Positions 1 through 9,076 are shown, numbered from the stretch's first letter. The stretch is DNA of 64,000 bases from Lysobacterales bacterium (GCA_017305135.1 JAFKNA010000015.1:62001-126000), one strand, 5' to 3'. Numbers and translations: made by a program. Notes: generated by a model not told the origin, from the letters alone.

Positions 1-1091
1 CCGCAGCGCCGCCTGCGGTGGTGCTGATGGCGGGCCTGCAGGGCGCGGGCAAGACCACCACCGCGGCCAAGCTGGCGCGCTTCCTCAAGGAGCGGCGCAG
101 GAAGAAGGTGATGCTGGTGAGCTGCGACGTGTACCGGCCGGCCGCCATCGAGCAGTTGCGCACCCTCGCCGAGCAGGTCGGCGTGCTGTTCCATCCCTCC
201 ACCGGCGAGCAGCAGCCGGTGGCGATCGCCAGGGCCGCGCTCGATGCGGCCCGGAAGAACTTCGCCGACGTGCTGATCGTCGACACCGCCGGCCGCCTGC
301 ACGTCGACCAGGCGATGATGGACGAGATCAAGGGCCTCCACGAGGCGGTGGCGCCGGTGGAGACGTTGTTCGTCGTCGACGCCATGACCGGCCAGGACGC
401 GGCGACCACCGCCAAGGCGTTTTCCGAGGCCCTGCCGCTGACCGGCGTGGTGCTGACCAAGACCGACGGCGACGCGCGCGGCGGCGCCGCGCTGTCGGTG
501 CGCTACGTCACCGGGCGGCCGATCAAGTTCATCGGCATCAGCGAGAAGCCGGACGGCCTGGAGCCGTTCCATCCCGATCGCATCGCGCAGCGCATCCTCG
601 GCATGGGCGACGTGCTGTCGCTGGTCGAGCAGGTCGAGCAGAGCGTCGACCAGGAAAAGCAGCGCAAGCTCGCCGAGAAGGTCATCAAGGGCAAGCGCTT
701 CGACCTCAACGACATGAAGGACCAGCTCGAACAGATGGTCAACATGGGCGGCATGGCCTCGCTGATCGAGAAGCTGCCGGGCGCGTCCGGCATGTCCGAG
801 CAGCTGAAATCGAAGGTGAACGACCGCGAGGTGCACCGCATGATCGCCATCATCGGCTCGATGACCAAGGGCGAGCGCCGCCATCCCAACGTGCTCAATG
901 GCTCGCGGCGGGCGCGCGTCGCGCGCGGCTCGGGCATGCAGCCGGCCGACGTCAACCGTCTGCTGAAGCAGTACCAGCAGATGGAGAAGATGATGTCCAA
1001 GCTCGGCAGCGGCGGCATGAAGGGGCTCATGCGGCAGATGTCCGGCGCCATGCGCCAGATGGGCGGCGGCGGATTCATGCCGCGGCGCTGA
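1..1091 (+). CDS. ffh: Signal recognition particle protein Ffh (5' end outside window)
   Basis: GTPase of the signal recognition particle. With 4.5S RNA it binds hydrophobic signal sequences on ribosomes and docks with FtsY at the inner membrane. The visible part begins just before the P-loop (AGLQGAGKTT) and continues through the other GTPase motifs (DTAGR, TKTDGDARGG) into the methionine-rich M domain, with a Met/Gly-rich tail (MGGGGFMPRR). Only the N domain is cut off; 362 residues are visible of a usual 450 or so. The reading frame is open to the window edge, so the true start lies upstream. The gene lies just ahead of the rpsP operon. Confidence 0.97.
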   Translation, partial: AAPPAVVLMAGLQGAGKTTTAAKLARFLKERRRKKVMLVSCDVYRPAAIEQLRTLAEQVGVLFHPSTGEQQPVAIARAALDAARKNFADVLIVDTAGRLHVDQAMMDEIKGLHEAVAPVETLFVVDAMTGQDAATTAKAFSEALPLTGVVLTKTDGDARGGAALSVRYVTGRPIKFIGISEKPDGLEPFHPDRIAQRILGMGDVLSLVEQVEQSVDQEKQRKLAEKVIKGKRFDLNDMKDQLEQMVNMGGMASLIEKLPGASGMSEQLKSKVNDREVHRMIAIIGSMTKGERRHPNVLNGSRRARVARGSGMQPADVNRLLKQYQQMEKMMSKLGSGGMKGLMRQMSGAMRQMGGGGFMPRR

Positions 1092-1105
1092 AGCCCACGG
1101 CCCTC

Positions 1106-1137
1106 AGCCCGGCATCGTCCCCCTTCATTGCCGGGCT
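1106..1137 (+). terminator. Hairpin after ffh, possible terminator
   Basis: A 9-bp perfect inverted repeat (AGCCCGGCA at 1106-1114, TGCCGGGCT at 1129-1137) with a 14-base loop lies 15 bases after the ffh stop. No T-run follows, so intrinsic termination is uncertain. Confidence 0.35.
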
Positions 1138-1170
1138 CCCACGGCTCCCATATCATTGCCGCCTCGATGC

Positions 1171-1198
1171 TTCATTTTTGGCGGGATTGCGCTAGAAT
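1171..1198 (+). promoter_or_regulatory. Probable sigma-70 promoter of the rpsP operon
   Basis: A good -10 box TAGAAT (1193-1198) with a weak -35 TTCATT (1171-1176) 16 bases upstream sits in the only AT-richer patch between ffh and rpsP, about 75 bases before the rpsP start. Confidence 0.5.
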
Positions 1199-1273
1199 GC
1201 GCGGCTTCCCTCGGGGTCGTGCGGCTGTTTCGGCGCTCCCCATCCTGTTTCCCGGTACATCAGAGATCTGCGA

Positions 1274-1534
1274 ATGGTCAAGATTCGTCTGTCCCGCGGC
1301 GGCGCCAAGGGGCGTCCGTTCTACCACATCATCGTGACCGATGGGCGCAATCCGCGTGACGGTCGCAACATCGAACGCCTCGGCTTCTACAACCCGGTCG
1401 CGGCCGGCAAGGAAGTGCGCCTGCAGCTCGACACCGACAAGGCCAGGGCCTGGGTGGAGAAGGGCGCGCAGATGACCGACAAGGTGCGCTCCCTCTACAG
1501 GGAAGCCGGCAAGCAGGCCGTCCAGGCAGCCTGA
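1274..1534 (+). CDS. rpsP: 30S ribosomal protein S16
   Basis: Small-subunit ribosomal protein S16, which binds 16S rRNA early in 30S assembly. The 86-residue protein has the normal family length and the typical start [17 protein letters not shown]. The next conserved block is [11 protein letters not shown], followed by LGFYNP. It is the first gene of the conserved operon rpsP-rimM-trmD-rplS. Four bases separate its stop from rimM, so translation of the two is probably coupled. Confidence 0.98.
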   Translation: MVKIRLSRGGAKGRPFYHIIVTDGRNPRDGRNIERLGFYNPVAAGKEVRLQLDTDKARAWVEKGAQMTDKVRSLYREAGKQAVQAA

Positions 1535-1538
1535 TCGC

Positions 1539-2051
1539 GTGGCCGGGCCGGAGCGGTACGTCCTGCTCGGCAAGATCGTCGGCGTGCATGGCGTGCGCGG
1601 CGAGTTCAAGCTGGAGTCGTACACCGAGCCGCGCGCGCGCATCTTCGACTATCGCCCCTGGCTGCTGCGCAGCGCCGCGGGCGAGGTCGCCAGCGACGGT
1701 GCGCGCGGACGCGAGCAGGGCAAGGGCCTGGTGGCGGTGCTGCCGGACATTGCCGATCGCGACGCCGCCATGGCGCTGGTCGGAACGGAAATCTGGGTTC
1801 CGCGGGCCGCCTTGCCGGCGCCGGCGCCCGGCGAGTATTACTGGTCCGACCTCGAAGGACTCGAGGTGGTGAACCTGGAAGGCGTCGCGCTGGGGCGGGT
1901 TTCGCACCTGGTCGCCACCGGCGCGAATGACGTGCTGGTGGTCCGCGACGGCGATCGCGAGCGCCTGGTTCCGTTCGTGATCGGCGATTTCGTCACCGGC
2001 GTGGACCTGGAGCGGCAGCGGATCACCGTGGATTGGGATCCGGAGTTTTGA
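1539..2051 (+). CDS. rimM: 16S rRNA processing protein RimM
   Basis: Ribosome maturation factor that assists assembly of the 30S head by binding S19. The 170-residue protein begins with a GTG codon four bases after rpsP. It has an N-terminal RimM barrel ([16 protein letters not shown], about residues 9-24) and a C-terminal PRC-barrel-like domain ([11 protein letters not shown] and VPFVIGDFV). Length and operon position match the family. Confidence 0.96.
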   Translation: MAGPERYVLLGKIVGVHGVRGEFKLESYTEPRARIFDYRPWLLRSAAGEVASDGARGREQGKGLVAVLPDIADRDAAMALVGTEIWVPRAALPAPAPGEYYWSDLEGLEVVNLEGVALGRVSHLVATGANDVLVVRDGDRERLVPFVIGDFVTGVDLERQRITVDWDPEF

Positions 2052-2080
2052 ACGAGGGCCCGGGACGGGCCGGGACGGCC

Positions 2081-2881
2081 ATGCGCATCGACGTCATCAC
2101 GCTGTTTCCGCAGTTCATCGAGGACAGCGCCGGCATCGGGGTGGTGGGGCGGGCGCGCGAGCGCGGCCTGATCGGGATCGCGACCTGGAACCCGCGTGAT
2201 TTCGCCAGCGACAACTACCGTTCGGCCGACGACCGGCCCTACGGCGGCGGTCCCGGCATGGTAATGATGATCGATCCGCTGCGCCGGGCGCTTGCCGCAG
2301 TGCGCGCCGCCAGCGGATCGGCGTCGGCGAAGGCGATCTACCTGAGCCCGCAGGGACGGCGGCTCGACCAGGCCAGGGTGGCCGAACTTGCGCAGCGCGA
2401 GCATCTGGTGCTGCTGTGCGGGCGTTACGAGGGTGTCGACGAGCGTTTCATCGAGCACGCGGTCGAGGATGAGATTTCCATCGGCGATTACGTGCTCTCC
2501 GGCGGCGAATTGGCGGCAGCGATCGTGATCGATGCCGTCGGGCGCCTACAGGAAGGCGTGTTGCACGATGCGGAATCGGCATTGCAGGATTCGTTTTCCG
2601 ACGGCCTGCTCGACTGTCCGCATTACACGCGTCCCGAGCGGCATGAATGGGGCGAGGTGCCGGCGGTGCTGAAGTCCGGCGACCACGCGGCGATCCGTCG
2701 CTGGCGCCTCAAGCAGTCGCTGGGGCGGACCTGGTTGCGGCGTCCCGACCTGCTCGGTGCGCTGGAGCTGGACAGGAAGACGCAGGCGCTGCTGGAGGAA
2801 TTCCAGCGCGAGCATGCAGGAACGGCGGCGGCACGCCAGGACGATGCCGCCGGCGATGACCGGATTCAAAACCCGACTTGA
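2081..2881 (+). CDS. trmD: tRNA (guanine-37-N1)-methyltransferase TrmD
   Basis: SPOUT-class methyltransferase that makes m1G37 in tRNAs and so prevents +1 frameshifting. The start [12 protein letters not shown] is the family N-terminus; an in-frame upstream codon at 2033 overlaps rimM and is not needed. The conserved [19 protein letters not shown] (deep trefoil knot) and [13 protein letters not shown] (SAM-binding loop) motifs are present. The 266-residue length is slightly above the usual 250 because of a short polar C-terminal tail. The stop is 14 bases before rplS. Confidence 0.97.
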   Translation: MRIDVITLFPQFIEDSAGIGVVGRARERGLIGIATWNPRDFASDNYRSADDRPYGGGPGMVMMIDPLRRALAAVRAASGSASAKAIYLSPQGRRLDQARVAELAQREHLVLLCGRYEGVDERFIEHAVEDEISIGDYVLSGGELAAAIVIDAVGRLQEGVLHDAESALQDSFSDGLLDCPHYTRPERHEWGEVPAVLKSGDHAAIRRWRLKQSLGRTWLRRPDLLGALELDRKTQALLEEFQREHAGTAAARQDDAAGDDRIQNPT

Positions 2882-2895
2882 TATTGGTGAGCGTG

Positions 2896-3291
2896 ATGAG
2901 CAACTTGATCCAGCAATTCGAAGCCGAGCAGATGACCCGCACGCTGCCCGCGTTCGCCCCGGGCGATACCGTGGTGGTCAACGTGAAGGTGAAGGAAGGC
3001 AACCGCGAGCGCGTGCAGGCCTATGAAGGCGTGTGCATCGCGCGCAAGAACGCCGGCCTCAATTCGGCCTTCACGGTGCGCAAGATTTCGCACGGCACCG
3101 GCGTCGAGCGCGTGTTCCAGTCGCACAGCCCGACCATCGATTCGGTCGAGGTCAAGCGCCGCGGCAAGGTGCGTGGCGCCAAGCTGTATTACCTGCGTGG
3201 CCTCGAGGGCAAGAAGGCGCGCATCAAGGAAGACCTCGGCGCCGCCGCGCGCATCGCCGCCCGGGAAGCCGCGGCCGCACAGAAGGCCTGA
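2896..3291 (+). CDS. rplS: 50S ribosomal protein L19
   Basis: Large-subunit protein L19, located at the 30S-50S interface. [13 protein letters not shown] is the usual N-terminus, so ATG 2896 is preferred to an in-frame start at 2878. Core motifs [16 protein letters not shown] and [14 protein letters not shown] are intact. The protein is 131 residues, longer than the 115-residue E. coli form because of an Ala/Lys-rich tail ([11 protein letters not shown]). It is the last gene of the rpsP operon. Confidence 0.97.
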   Translation: MSNLIQQFEAEQMTRTLPAFAPGDTVVVNVKVKEGNRERVQAYEGVCIARKNAGLNSAFTVRKISHGTGVERVFQSHSPTIDSVEVKRRGKVRGAKLYYLRGLEGKKARIKEDLGAAARIAAREAAAAQKA

Positions 3292-3610
3292 ACCACGGGA
3301 GCAGCGGGTCGCGTCCTGCTCCTCGCCGAAGCGGCCGAGATCGCTCTCCTGTAGGAGCCCGCGTGCGACCAGCGCGCCGCGATCACGTGCCGACGGGGTC
3401 GCGACCACGGTTGCTCCTACAGAGGCGACCGGCACGCCGCGCTTACGTGCCGACGACGCGCGACCACGGTCGCTCCTGCAGAGCGTGATTCCTGTAGGAG
3501 CCTGCGTGCAGGCGACCGGCGCGCTGCCGGCCGCCGCGTTCCGAGGGCAATCATGTTCGTCCCGTTAGCCTGACCCAGCCACGCTGGGTGGCGCACGGAC
3601 GAGGACGGGC
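3292..3610. repeat. Gene-free gap with REP-like GTAGGAGC...GCTCCTAC repeats
   Basis: The 319-base gap after rplS holds no gene. From about 3350 to 3530 it carries several copies of a palindromic extragenic repeat: a CTGTAGGAGCC arm at 3350, a GTTGCTCCTACAG arm ending near 3423, a GTCGCTCCTGCAG arm near 3470-3482 and another CTGTAGGAGCC arm at 3493. The stretches between them share GACCxCGGTxGCTCC and CGTGCCGACG words. The type is common in Xanthomonadales and may form hairpins that protect or end the upstream transcript. Confidence 0.75.
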
Positions 3611-4774
3611 ATGACGGTTGCGTGGGAACATCTGTTGGCGCTGGGGTGGCCGCTGCTGGCGGCCCTGGCGATCGGTTTCGTGGTGCTGCGAAGCGTGGCG
3701 ACGATGGCGCGTCGCGACCGCCACCATCCGGGGCACCGGTTCCGGGCCCGCCTGCTGGCCGCCATCGCCGCGCCGGCCGCGCTCACCCTGCCGCTGTTCT
3801 TCCTGCTGGTTGCCGTGCAGGCGACGCCCTTGCGACCGGAATGGGCGAAGCCGATGCGCCACGCGCTGGCCGTGGCCGGCCTGCTCGCGCTGACCTGGCT
3901 TGCGGTGCGCCTGATCGGCGCCATCGAGCAGCGCATCCTGCGCCAGCACCCGGTCGACATCGCCGACAACCTCGCCGCGCGGCGCGTGCAGACGCAGACC
4001 CGCGTGCTCAGCCGCGTCGCCCAAGGCGGCGCCGTGCTGGTCGGCGTGTCGATCGCGCTGATGACCTTCCCGGCCATCCGCCAGCTCGGCATGACCCTGC
4101 TGGCCTCGGCCGGCATCATCGGCCTGGTCGCCGGCATCGCGGCGAGGCCGGTGTTCGGCAACCTCATCGCCGGCCTGCAGATCGCGCTGGCGCAGCCGAT
4201 CCGGCTCGACGACGTGGTCATCGTCGAGGGCGAGTGGGGGCGCGTCGAGGAAATCACCAGCACCTACGTGGTGGTGCGGGTGTGGGACGAGCGGCGCCTC
4301 GTGGTGCCGCTGCAGTGGTTCATCGAGAACCCGTTCCAGAACTGGACCCGCACCACCGCCCAGCTCCTCGGCACGGCCTTCCTGTGGCTGGATTACCGCG
4401 CACCGATGGCGGCGATCCGCGAGGAGCTGACGCGCATCTGCGAGAGCGACGAGCGCTGGGACGGGCGCGTCTGCGTCGCGCAGGTGACCGACGCCGACCA
4501 GCACACGCTGCAGGTCCGCCTGCTGGTCAGCTCGTGCAATTCGGGCGCGCTGTTCGACCTGCGCTGCGCGGTCCGCGAGCGCATGATCGAGTTCCTGCAG
4601 CAGAACCATCCCGAGTGCCTGCCGCGCTGGCGGCTGGAACGCGGCGGCGCGGTCGATCATCCGCCGCCCGGCGACATCCCGGGCGGGCACGCGCCCGAAT
4701 ACACCGCCTCGCCCGGCGCCGAGGACGTCACGCCGGAAGACCGCATCGCGCATGCAGGAGGGGCGCGCGACTGA
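3611..4774 (+). CDS. Mechanosensitive ion channel family protein (MscS-like)
   Basis: Membrane channel of the MscS superfamily, expected to release solutes on hypo-osmotic shock. The 387-residue protein has about five hydrophobic segments (roughly residues 8-27, 47-70, 84-105, 133-155 and 160-190). The last carries the pore-lining pattern with small residues (SAGIIGLVAGIAARPVFGNL), followed by the MscS beta domain (IRLDDVVIVEGEWGRVEEIT). A charged, Pro/Gly-rich tail follows residue 350. Its 3' end overlaps the convergent ChaC-like gene by 47 bases. The specific channel type is not assigned. Confidence 0.88.
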   Translation: MTVAWEHLLALGWPLLAALAIGFVVLRSVATMARRDRHHPGHRFRARLLAAIAAPAALTLPLFFLLVAVQATPLRPEWAKPMRHALAVAGLLALTWLAVRLIGAIEQRILRQHPVDIADNLAARRVQTQTRVLSRVAQGGAVLVGVSIALMTFPAIRQLGMTLLASAGIIGLVAGIAARPVFGNLIAGLQIALAQPIRLDDVVIVEGEWGRVEEITSTYVVVRVWDERRLVVPLQWFIENPFQNWTRTTAQLLGTAFLWLDYRAPMAAIREELTRICESDERWDGRVCVAQVTDADQHTLQVRLLVSSCNSGALFDLRCAVRERMIEFLQQNHPECLPRWRLERGGAVDHPPPGDIPGGHAPEYTASPGAEDVTPEDRIAHAGGARD

Positions 4775-5315
4775 TCCCGGCGCCAGCCGCCGCGCGCACC
4801 TGCCGCTCGATCGCGAACACGTGCGGATCGTCGGCACCGAGGGCGCGCAGCGCGTCGGCAAGCAGCAGCAGGTAGTCGTGGTTGCGCCCGCTCGGGCCGG
4901 CGGCCGCCAGGATCTGCCGCGCGACCACCGCGTCGGGCGCATCACCGAGCCAGGCGGGGTTGCCCGCCGCGGCCAGGTAGATCCAGCCCTGCCGGCGGCG
5001 GCCATCGCTGAATTGGAGCCCCGTGAGGTGGCGCTGGTAGCCGTTCTTCTCGCGATGGTCGAGATGCGCGAACACCCCGGGTTCCACGCGGTAGGCCATG
5101 CCGGCGCAGCTCGCGCCGGCTTCCTCGACCAGGGTCACCACCCGGCCCGGCCGTTCCGGCGTGCCGCGATGGTCGTGCGAGCCCTGCCAGAAGCGGCGCG
5201 ACCAGCCGTGGATGCGCGCCGGGCGGCGTTCCAGCCAGGGGAAATCCACCTTGTAGATGAGCGAGCCGTAGCCGAACACCCATTGCGGGGCGGCGACGAC
5301 CGGGGTGGCGTGCAC
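4728..5315 (-). CDS. ChaC-like gamma-glutamylcyclotransferase
   Basis: Predicted glutathione-specific gamma-glutamylcyclotransferase, which cleaves glutathione to 5-oxoproline and Cys-Gly. The family substrate-binding loop WVFGYGSLIYK is at residues 12-22. The catalytic glutamate is expected in LDHREKNGYQRH. The 195-residue length fits ChaC proteins. It is transcribed toward the MscS gene and shares 47 bases with its end. No cation-transport partner (chaA/chaB) is nearby. Confidence 0.87.
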   Translation of the reverse strand: MHATPVVAAPQWVFGYGSLIYKVDFPWLERRPARIHGWSRRFWQGSHDHRGTPERPGRVVTLVEEAGASCAGMAYRVEPGVFAHLDHREKNGYQRHLTGLQFSDGRRRQGWIYLAAAGNPAWLGDAPDAVVARQILAAAGPSGRNHDYLLLLADALRALGADDPHVFAIERQVRAAAGAGISRAPLLHARCGLPA

Positions 5316-5425
5316 GATCGGAAATCCGCTTCAATGGCGACGGGGCATGATGCTAACGCCTGCGCGCTCCTTGTGCCGGCGGCGCGCCGCCCTCAGCTTC
5401 GTGCATGCATTCAAAGGAGCCCGGC

Positions 5426-5872
5426 ATGAACGCGCCACCGATCGAACTCGCCTGTCCCCATTGCCACGCCATCAACCGCGTACCGGCGGCGCGGCTGGCT
5501 GACGGGCCGGCGTGCGGGCGCTGCCGTGGTGCCCTCTTCGCCGGCGCGCCGCTGGCGCTCGATGCGGCGGCGTTCGAGCGCCACGCCTCGCGCAGCGACC
5601 TGCCCCTGCTGGTCGACTTCTGGGCGCCTTGGTGCGGCCCCTGCCGGGTGATGGCGCCGGCGTTCGAGGCCGCCGCGCGTGAGCTCGAACCGGCGATGCG
5701 GCTGGCCAAGGTGGATACCGATGCCGAGCCGGCACTCGGCACGCGTTTCGGCATCCGCAGCATCCCCACCCTGGTGCTGATCCGCCGCGGCGAGGAGCTC
5801 GCGCGCCAGTCCGGGGCGATGTCCGCCACGCAGATCGTGCAATGGGCTCGCAGCCACGCCCGACTGGCCTGA
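5426..5872 (+). CDS. trxC: Thioredoxin 2 (zinc-binding thioredoxin)
   Basis: Cytosolic thiol-disulfide reductant. The N-terminal zinc ribbon has two CxxC pairs (CPHC, CGRC) and is followed by a thioredoxin fold with the active site WCGPC and the cis-proline region SIPTLVLI. The 148-residue length is normal for TrxC. ATG 5426 is chosen because AAAGGAG lies six bases upstream (5413-5419). The small CxxC-rich protein follows two bases after its stop. Confidence 0.94.
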   Translation: MNAPPIELACPHCHAINRVPAARLADGPACGRCRGALFAGAPLALDAAAFERHASRSDLPLLVDFWAPWCGPCRVMAPAFEAAARELEPAMRLAKVDTDAEPALGTRFGIRSIPTLVLIRRGEELARQSGAMSATQIVQWARSHARLA

Positions 5873-5873
5873 C

Positions 5874-6068
5874 ATGCCGGTTCCACAAACCGCCGATCCC
5901 ATGCCGCTGCCGCCGGAGAAACCCGATCCCGGCGATTGCTGCGGCGGCGGCTGCGTGCGCTGCGTGTTCGACGTCTACGAAGATGCGCTGGAGCGCTACG
6001 AGTCGGAGTTGACCGCCTGGCGCACCCGGCATCCGGCCGCGAGCGGCGGCGCGGATCCCGCGGCGTGA
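5874..6068 (+). CDS. Small oxidoreductase-like domain protein
   Basis: A 64-residue protein with the oxidoreductase-like N-terminal motif: PEKPDPGDCCGGGC and CVRCVFDVYEDALERYE. The four conserved cysteines could bind metal or act in redox chemistry; the family function is unknown. It starts two bases after trxC and is probably co-transcribed with it. Confidence 0.78.
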   Translation: MPVPQTADPMPLPPEKPDPGDCCGGGCVRCVFDVYEDALERYESELTAWRTRHPAASGGADPAA

Positions 6069-6133
6069 CCCCGGCAACTGGACGCGGCACGGGCTGCTGT
6101 CTAGGATCGACGTTTTCCCGCGGAGGCATTCCC

Positions 6134-7798
6134 TTGAAGCGACTCGTTGCAGCAGCCATCGCGCTGTGCCTGTGCCCGCCCGCGCTGGCTGGCGACCCGC
6201 CGGACAGTACGGCCAACTTCGACCCGCAGGCGCTTTCCGCGATCGTGAAGACGCTGTCGTCGGACGAATTCGAAGGACGCGGCCCGGCCACGGCCGGCGA
6301 AACCCGCACCGTCGACTACCTGGTCGAGCAGTTCAAGGCAGCCGGCGTGCAGCCGGGCGGCGAGCTCAAGGACGGAAAGCGCACCTGGATCCAGTCGGTG
6401 CCGCTGTTGCGCGCCGAGATCAAGGGCGCGCCGGAGGTTTCGCTGCAGGCCGGCGCCTCGAGGCAGGTGTTGACCCAGGGCGATGAAATCGCCATCCGCG
6501 CGCCGATGGACGGTTCCAGCGCCGTGTCGATCGAGAACGCGCCGCTGGTCTTCGTCGGCTACGGCGTGACCGCGCCCGAGCGCAACTGGGACGACTACAA
6601 GGATGTCGACCTCAAGGGCAAGATCGCGGTAGTGCTCATCAACGATCCCGATTTCGAGACCGGCAAGGGCGATTTCGGCGGCAAGGCAATGACCTACTAC
6701 GGCCGCTGGACCTACAAGTTCGAGGAAGCCGCGCGCCGCGGTGCGCTCGGCGCGCTGGTCGTGCACGAGACGGCGCCGGCCTCCTACGGCTGGGCCACGG
6801 TCAAGAACTCCAATACCAACACCATGTTCGACGTGGTGCGCGAGGACCCGGCCGCCAGCCATCCGAAGCTCGAGGGCTGGATCCAGCGCGATCTCGCGGT
6901 GGCGCTGTTCAAGCGCTCCGGGCAGGATTTCGATGCCCTCAAGAAGAAGGCGCGCAAGCGCGATTTCCAGCCGGTGCCGCTGAAGGACACGTTCTCGGCA
7001 AGCTATGCGGTCGACAGCAAGGTGATCGCCTCGAAGAACGTCGTGGCGCGCGTCGAAGGGAGCTCGCGGCCGGACGAAACCATCATCTACAGCGCGCACT
7101 GGGATCACCTCGGCATCGGCGCCCCGGACGCGAGCGGCGACCGCATCTACAACGGCGCCGTGGACAACGCGACCGGAATCGCGGCGCTGATCGAGATGGC
7201 CCGCGCCTTCGCGCGCGGTCCGCGTCCGGAACGTTCGGTGGTGTTCCTCGCCGTCACCGCCGAGGAGAAGGGCCTGCTCGGTTCCGAGTACTACGCCAGC
7301 AAGCCGCTGTATCCGCTCGCCACCACCGTCGCCGTGATCAACATGGACGCGCTGGATCCGGGCGGCAAGGCGCGCAACTTCACTGTCTCCGGAAGCGCGA
7401 AATCCGGGCTGCTCGACTTGCTGGTGAAGGACGGCAAGGCGATGGGCCTCGCCTATACCCCCGATTCGCATCCGGAAGCGGGCTACTTCTATCGTTCGGA
7501 CCACTTCCCCTTTGCCAAGCGCGGCGTGCCGGCGCTCTCCTTCGGTTCGGGCAATGACCTGGTCGAGGGCGGCGTCAAGGCCGGGGAGGCTGCCGGCAGG
7601 GAATATACCGCGAAGCACTACCACCAGCCTTCCGACGAGTGGCAGGCGAGCTGGACCTTCGCCGGCATGGCGCAGGACCTGCCGCTGCTGTTCAAGCTCG
7701 GCAGCGACCTCGCCAACTCCTCGGCCTGGCCGGGCTGGTCGGAAGATTCGGAGTTCCGCGCCGTGCGCGAAGCCAGCAAGGGCGAGCGCAGGCACTGA
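6134..7798 (+). CDS. M28 family zinc metallopeptidase, exported
   Basis: Predicted aminopeptidase-type zinc peptidase of family M28. The N-terminus has a signal peptide (LVAAAIALCLCPPALAGD, cleavage after about residue 20). A protease-associated-like region follows at about residues 130-260. Metal ligands are recognisable in order: SAHWDHLG (His near 322), AVDNATG, TAEEKGLLGSEYY, INMDALDP and KHYHQPSDEW. The start is a TTG at 6134 with GGAGG eight bases upstream; the frame is also open further 5' but without a signal peptide. The protein is 554 residues long. Confidence 0.92.
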   Translation: MKRLVAAAIALCLCPPALAGDPPDSTANFDPQALSAIVKTLSSDEFEGRGPATAGETRTVDYLVEQFKAAGVQPGGELKDGKRTWIQSVPLLRAEIKGAPEVSLQAGASRQVLTQGDEIAIRAPMDGSSAVSIENAPLVFVGYGVTAPERNWDDYKDVDLKGKIAVVLINDPDFETGKGDFGGKAMTYYGRWTYKFEEAARRGALGALVVHETAPASYGWATVKNSNTNTMFDVVREDPAASHPKLEGWIQRDLAVALFKRSGQDFDALKKKARKRDFQPVPLKDTFSASYAVDSKVIASKNVVARVEGSSRPDETIIYSAHWDHLGIGAPDASGDRIYNGAVDNATGIAALIEMARAFARGPRPERSVVFLAVTAEEKGLLGSEYYASKPLYPLATTVAVINMDALDPGGKARNFTVSGSAKSGLLDLLVKDGKAMGLAYTPDSHPEAGYFYRSDHFPFAKRGVPALSFGSGNDLVEGGVKAGEAAGREYTAKHYHQPSDEWQASWTFAGMAQDLPLLFKLGSDLANSSAWPGWSEDSEFRAVREASKGERRH

Positions 7799-7865
7799 TC
7801 CCGCGGCGGTGCAGCCGCAGGCATCCGGGAACGTCGGGCTTCGGTTCGCCGGCTCCGGAGGAAGG

Positions 7866-7990
7866 CATTGCGGCTGAAGCCGCTCCCACAGGAGCGGCGG
7901 CGTCCCGGTCACGGGTTGTGGAGATGCTTCAGTCCCGACGCTGGATGGAATCGAGCAGGAGCGGCCGGTCGGCAGACCGGCCCTCCGCGG
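7866..7990. repeat. REP-like hairpins between the peptidase and lipoprotein genes
   Basis: Two extragenic palindromes: an inverted copy of the GTGGGAGCGGCTTCAGCCGCA type at 7870-7890, and AGGAGCGGCCGGTC-GGCA-GACCGGCCCTCC at about 7958-7987, which has a perfect 8-bp stem. The same units recur near 19.9, 39.0 and 63.1 kb. Confidence 0.75.
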
Positions 7991-7995
7991 GTCGA

Positions 7996-8484
7996 TCAAG
8001 GCCCCGCGTAGCGCACCAGCGGCAGGTCGATCGTGCCGGGATCGCCCGGGTCATCGACCGGCACGCGGCGGGCGGTGTAGAGCAGGAGGTGGCCCCGCGC
8101 GTCGCGGATCACCGCGCGCAGGGAATACCCGCTCCCCACGGTGATGCGCGCGGAATCGTAGGGCAGGGAGAACTCGAAGGGCGGGGTTCCCGCCGCCGCG
8201 AAACTTCCGGAAGCGAGGGTGAGCGGATCCTCGCCCGCGGCATCGCGGATCAGGTGCACGTCGAGGCTGCAACCCGGCGGCAGCGCCTGTACCCCAACAG
8301 GGAAGGCGCGGCCCTGCAGCGATACCCGGCCGGACGTGGCACTCCCGGCAAGAGGCGCGGCGGGTCGCGGCGGGGCCGACTGGCAGGCGCAGAGCAGCAA
8401 CGTGGCCGCGGCGAGCAGCGCCGGTCCGGAACGGGCGGGCCGGGATGCCGCCGCGTCGTGTTGCTGCCTGGAGTGCATGCGCAT
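7996..8484 (-). CDS. YbaY-family lipoprotein
   Basis: A 162-residue predicted lipoprotein. After a basic N-terminus, a hydrophobic segment ends in the lipobox LLLCAC (lipidated Cys near 34). The rest resembles the YbaY/type III secretion lipoprotein-chaperone beta domain (GRVSLQGR, LPPGCSLDVHLIRD, PFEFSLPYD, YSLRAVIRD, GHLLLYTA). Its start codon overlaps the divergent thpR start, leaving no room for separate upstream promoters. Function unknown. Confidence 0.75.
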   Translation of the reverse strand: MRMHSRQQHDAAASRPARSGPALLAAATLLLCACQSAPPRPAAPLAGSATSGRVSLQGRAFPVGVQALPPGCSLDVHLIRDAAGEDPLTLASGSFAAAGTPPFEFSLPYDSARITVGSGYSLRAVIRDARGHLLLYTARRVPVDDPGDPGTIDLPLVRYAGP

Positions 8485-9076
8485 GAATCCTCTTCCAGAT
8501 GACGATCCGCGAGTGACCGACCCCGCCGATGAAGGTCGACTCCGCGAACGTTACAACCTGTTCTTCGCCCTGCGGCCGGATCCGGACACCCGGGCCGCGA
8601 TTGCCGCCGCCGCCGCGGCGCTCGCCGGCACGGCCCCGGCCGGGCGCTGGATCAAGCCCGAGCGCTATCATCTTACCCTGCGTTTCCTTGGCGAATACGA
8701 TCGCCCGCCCGCCGAGGCGATCCGGCTGGCCGCCGCCGCTGCGGACGCGATCGAGGGGACCTGCTTCGACCTGTTGCTCGACCGCGCCGGCAGTTTCGGC
8801 CGCCGCCGCGCGACCTGCTGGCTCGGCTGCGGCGCCGTTCCCACGGCGCTTGCCGAACTGGTCGGGTGCCTCGATCGCGCCCTCGCCGCGTCCCTCGGCG
8901 CGGCGCCCAGTCCGCGCTTCGTGCCGCACGTCACCATCCTGCGGGATGCCGCCCGGCCGTTCTCGGCGGCGCTGCCCGATCCCGTGTCGTGGTCCGTGCG
9001 CGAGTTCGTACTGATCGAAAGCCGCATTGACTCCCCCGCGCCGCATCGCGCGGCGGGCCGTTGGCCGCTGCGCTGA
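8483..9076 (+). CDS. thpR: RNA 2',3'-cyclic phosphodiesterase
   Basis: 2H-phosphoesterase (LigT/ThpR) that opens 2',3'-cyclic phosphates and can act on tRNA halves. Both active-site signatures are present: HLTLRFLGEY and HVTILRDA. The 197-residue size is close to the family norm plus a charged N-terminal extension before NLFFALRPD. ATG 8483 is preferred because GGAG lies nine bases upstream; ATG 8477 is in frame but too close to it. The start overlaps the start of the lipoprotein gene on the other strand. Confidence 0.9.
   Translation: MNPLPDDDPRVTDPADEGRLRERYNLFFALRPDPDTRAAIAAAAAALAGTAPAGRWIKPERYHLTLRFLGEYDRPPAEAIRLAAAAADAIEGTCFDLLLDRAGSFGRRRATCWLGCGAVPTALAELVGCLDRALAASLGAAPSPRFVPHVTILRDAARPFSAALPDPVSWSVREFVLIESRIDSPAPHRAAGRWPLR

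Noticed and set aside
3350-3530. Possible CRISPR array
   Set aside because: The repeats are palindromic, of unequal spacing and imperfect, with no cas genes; they fit REP-like elements.
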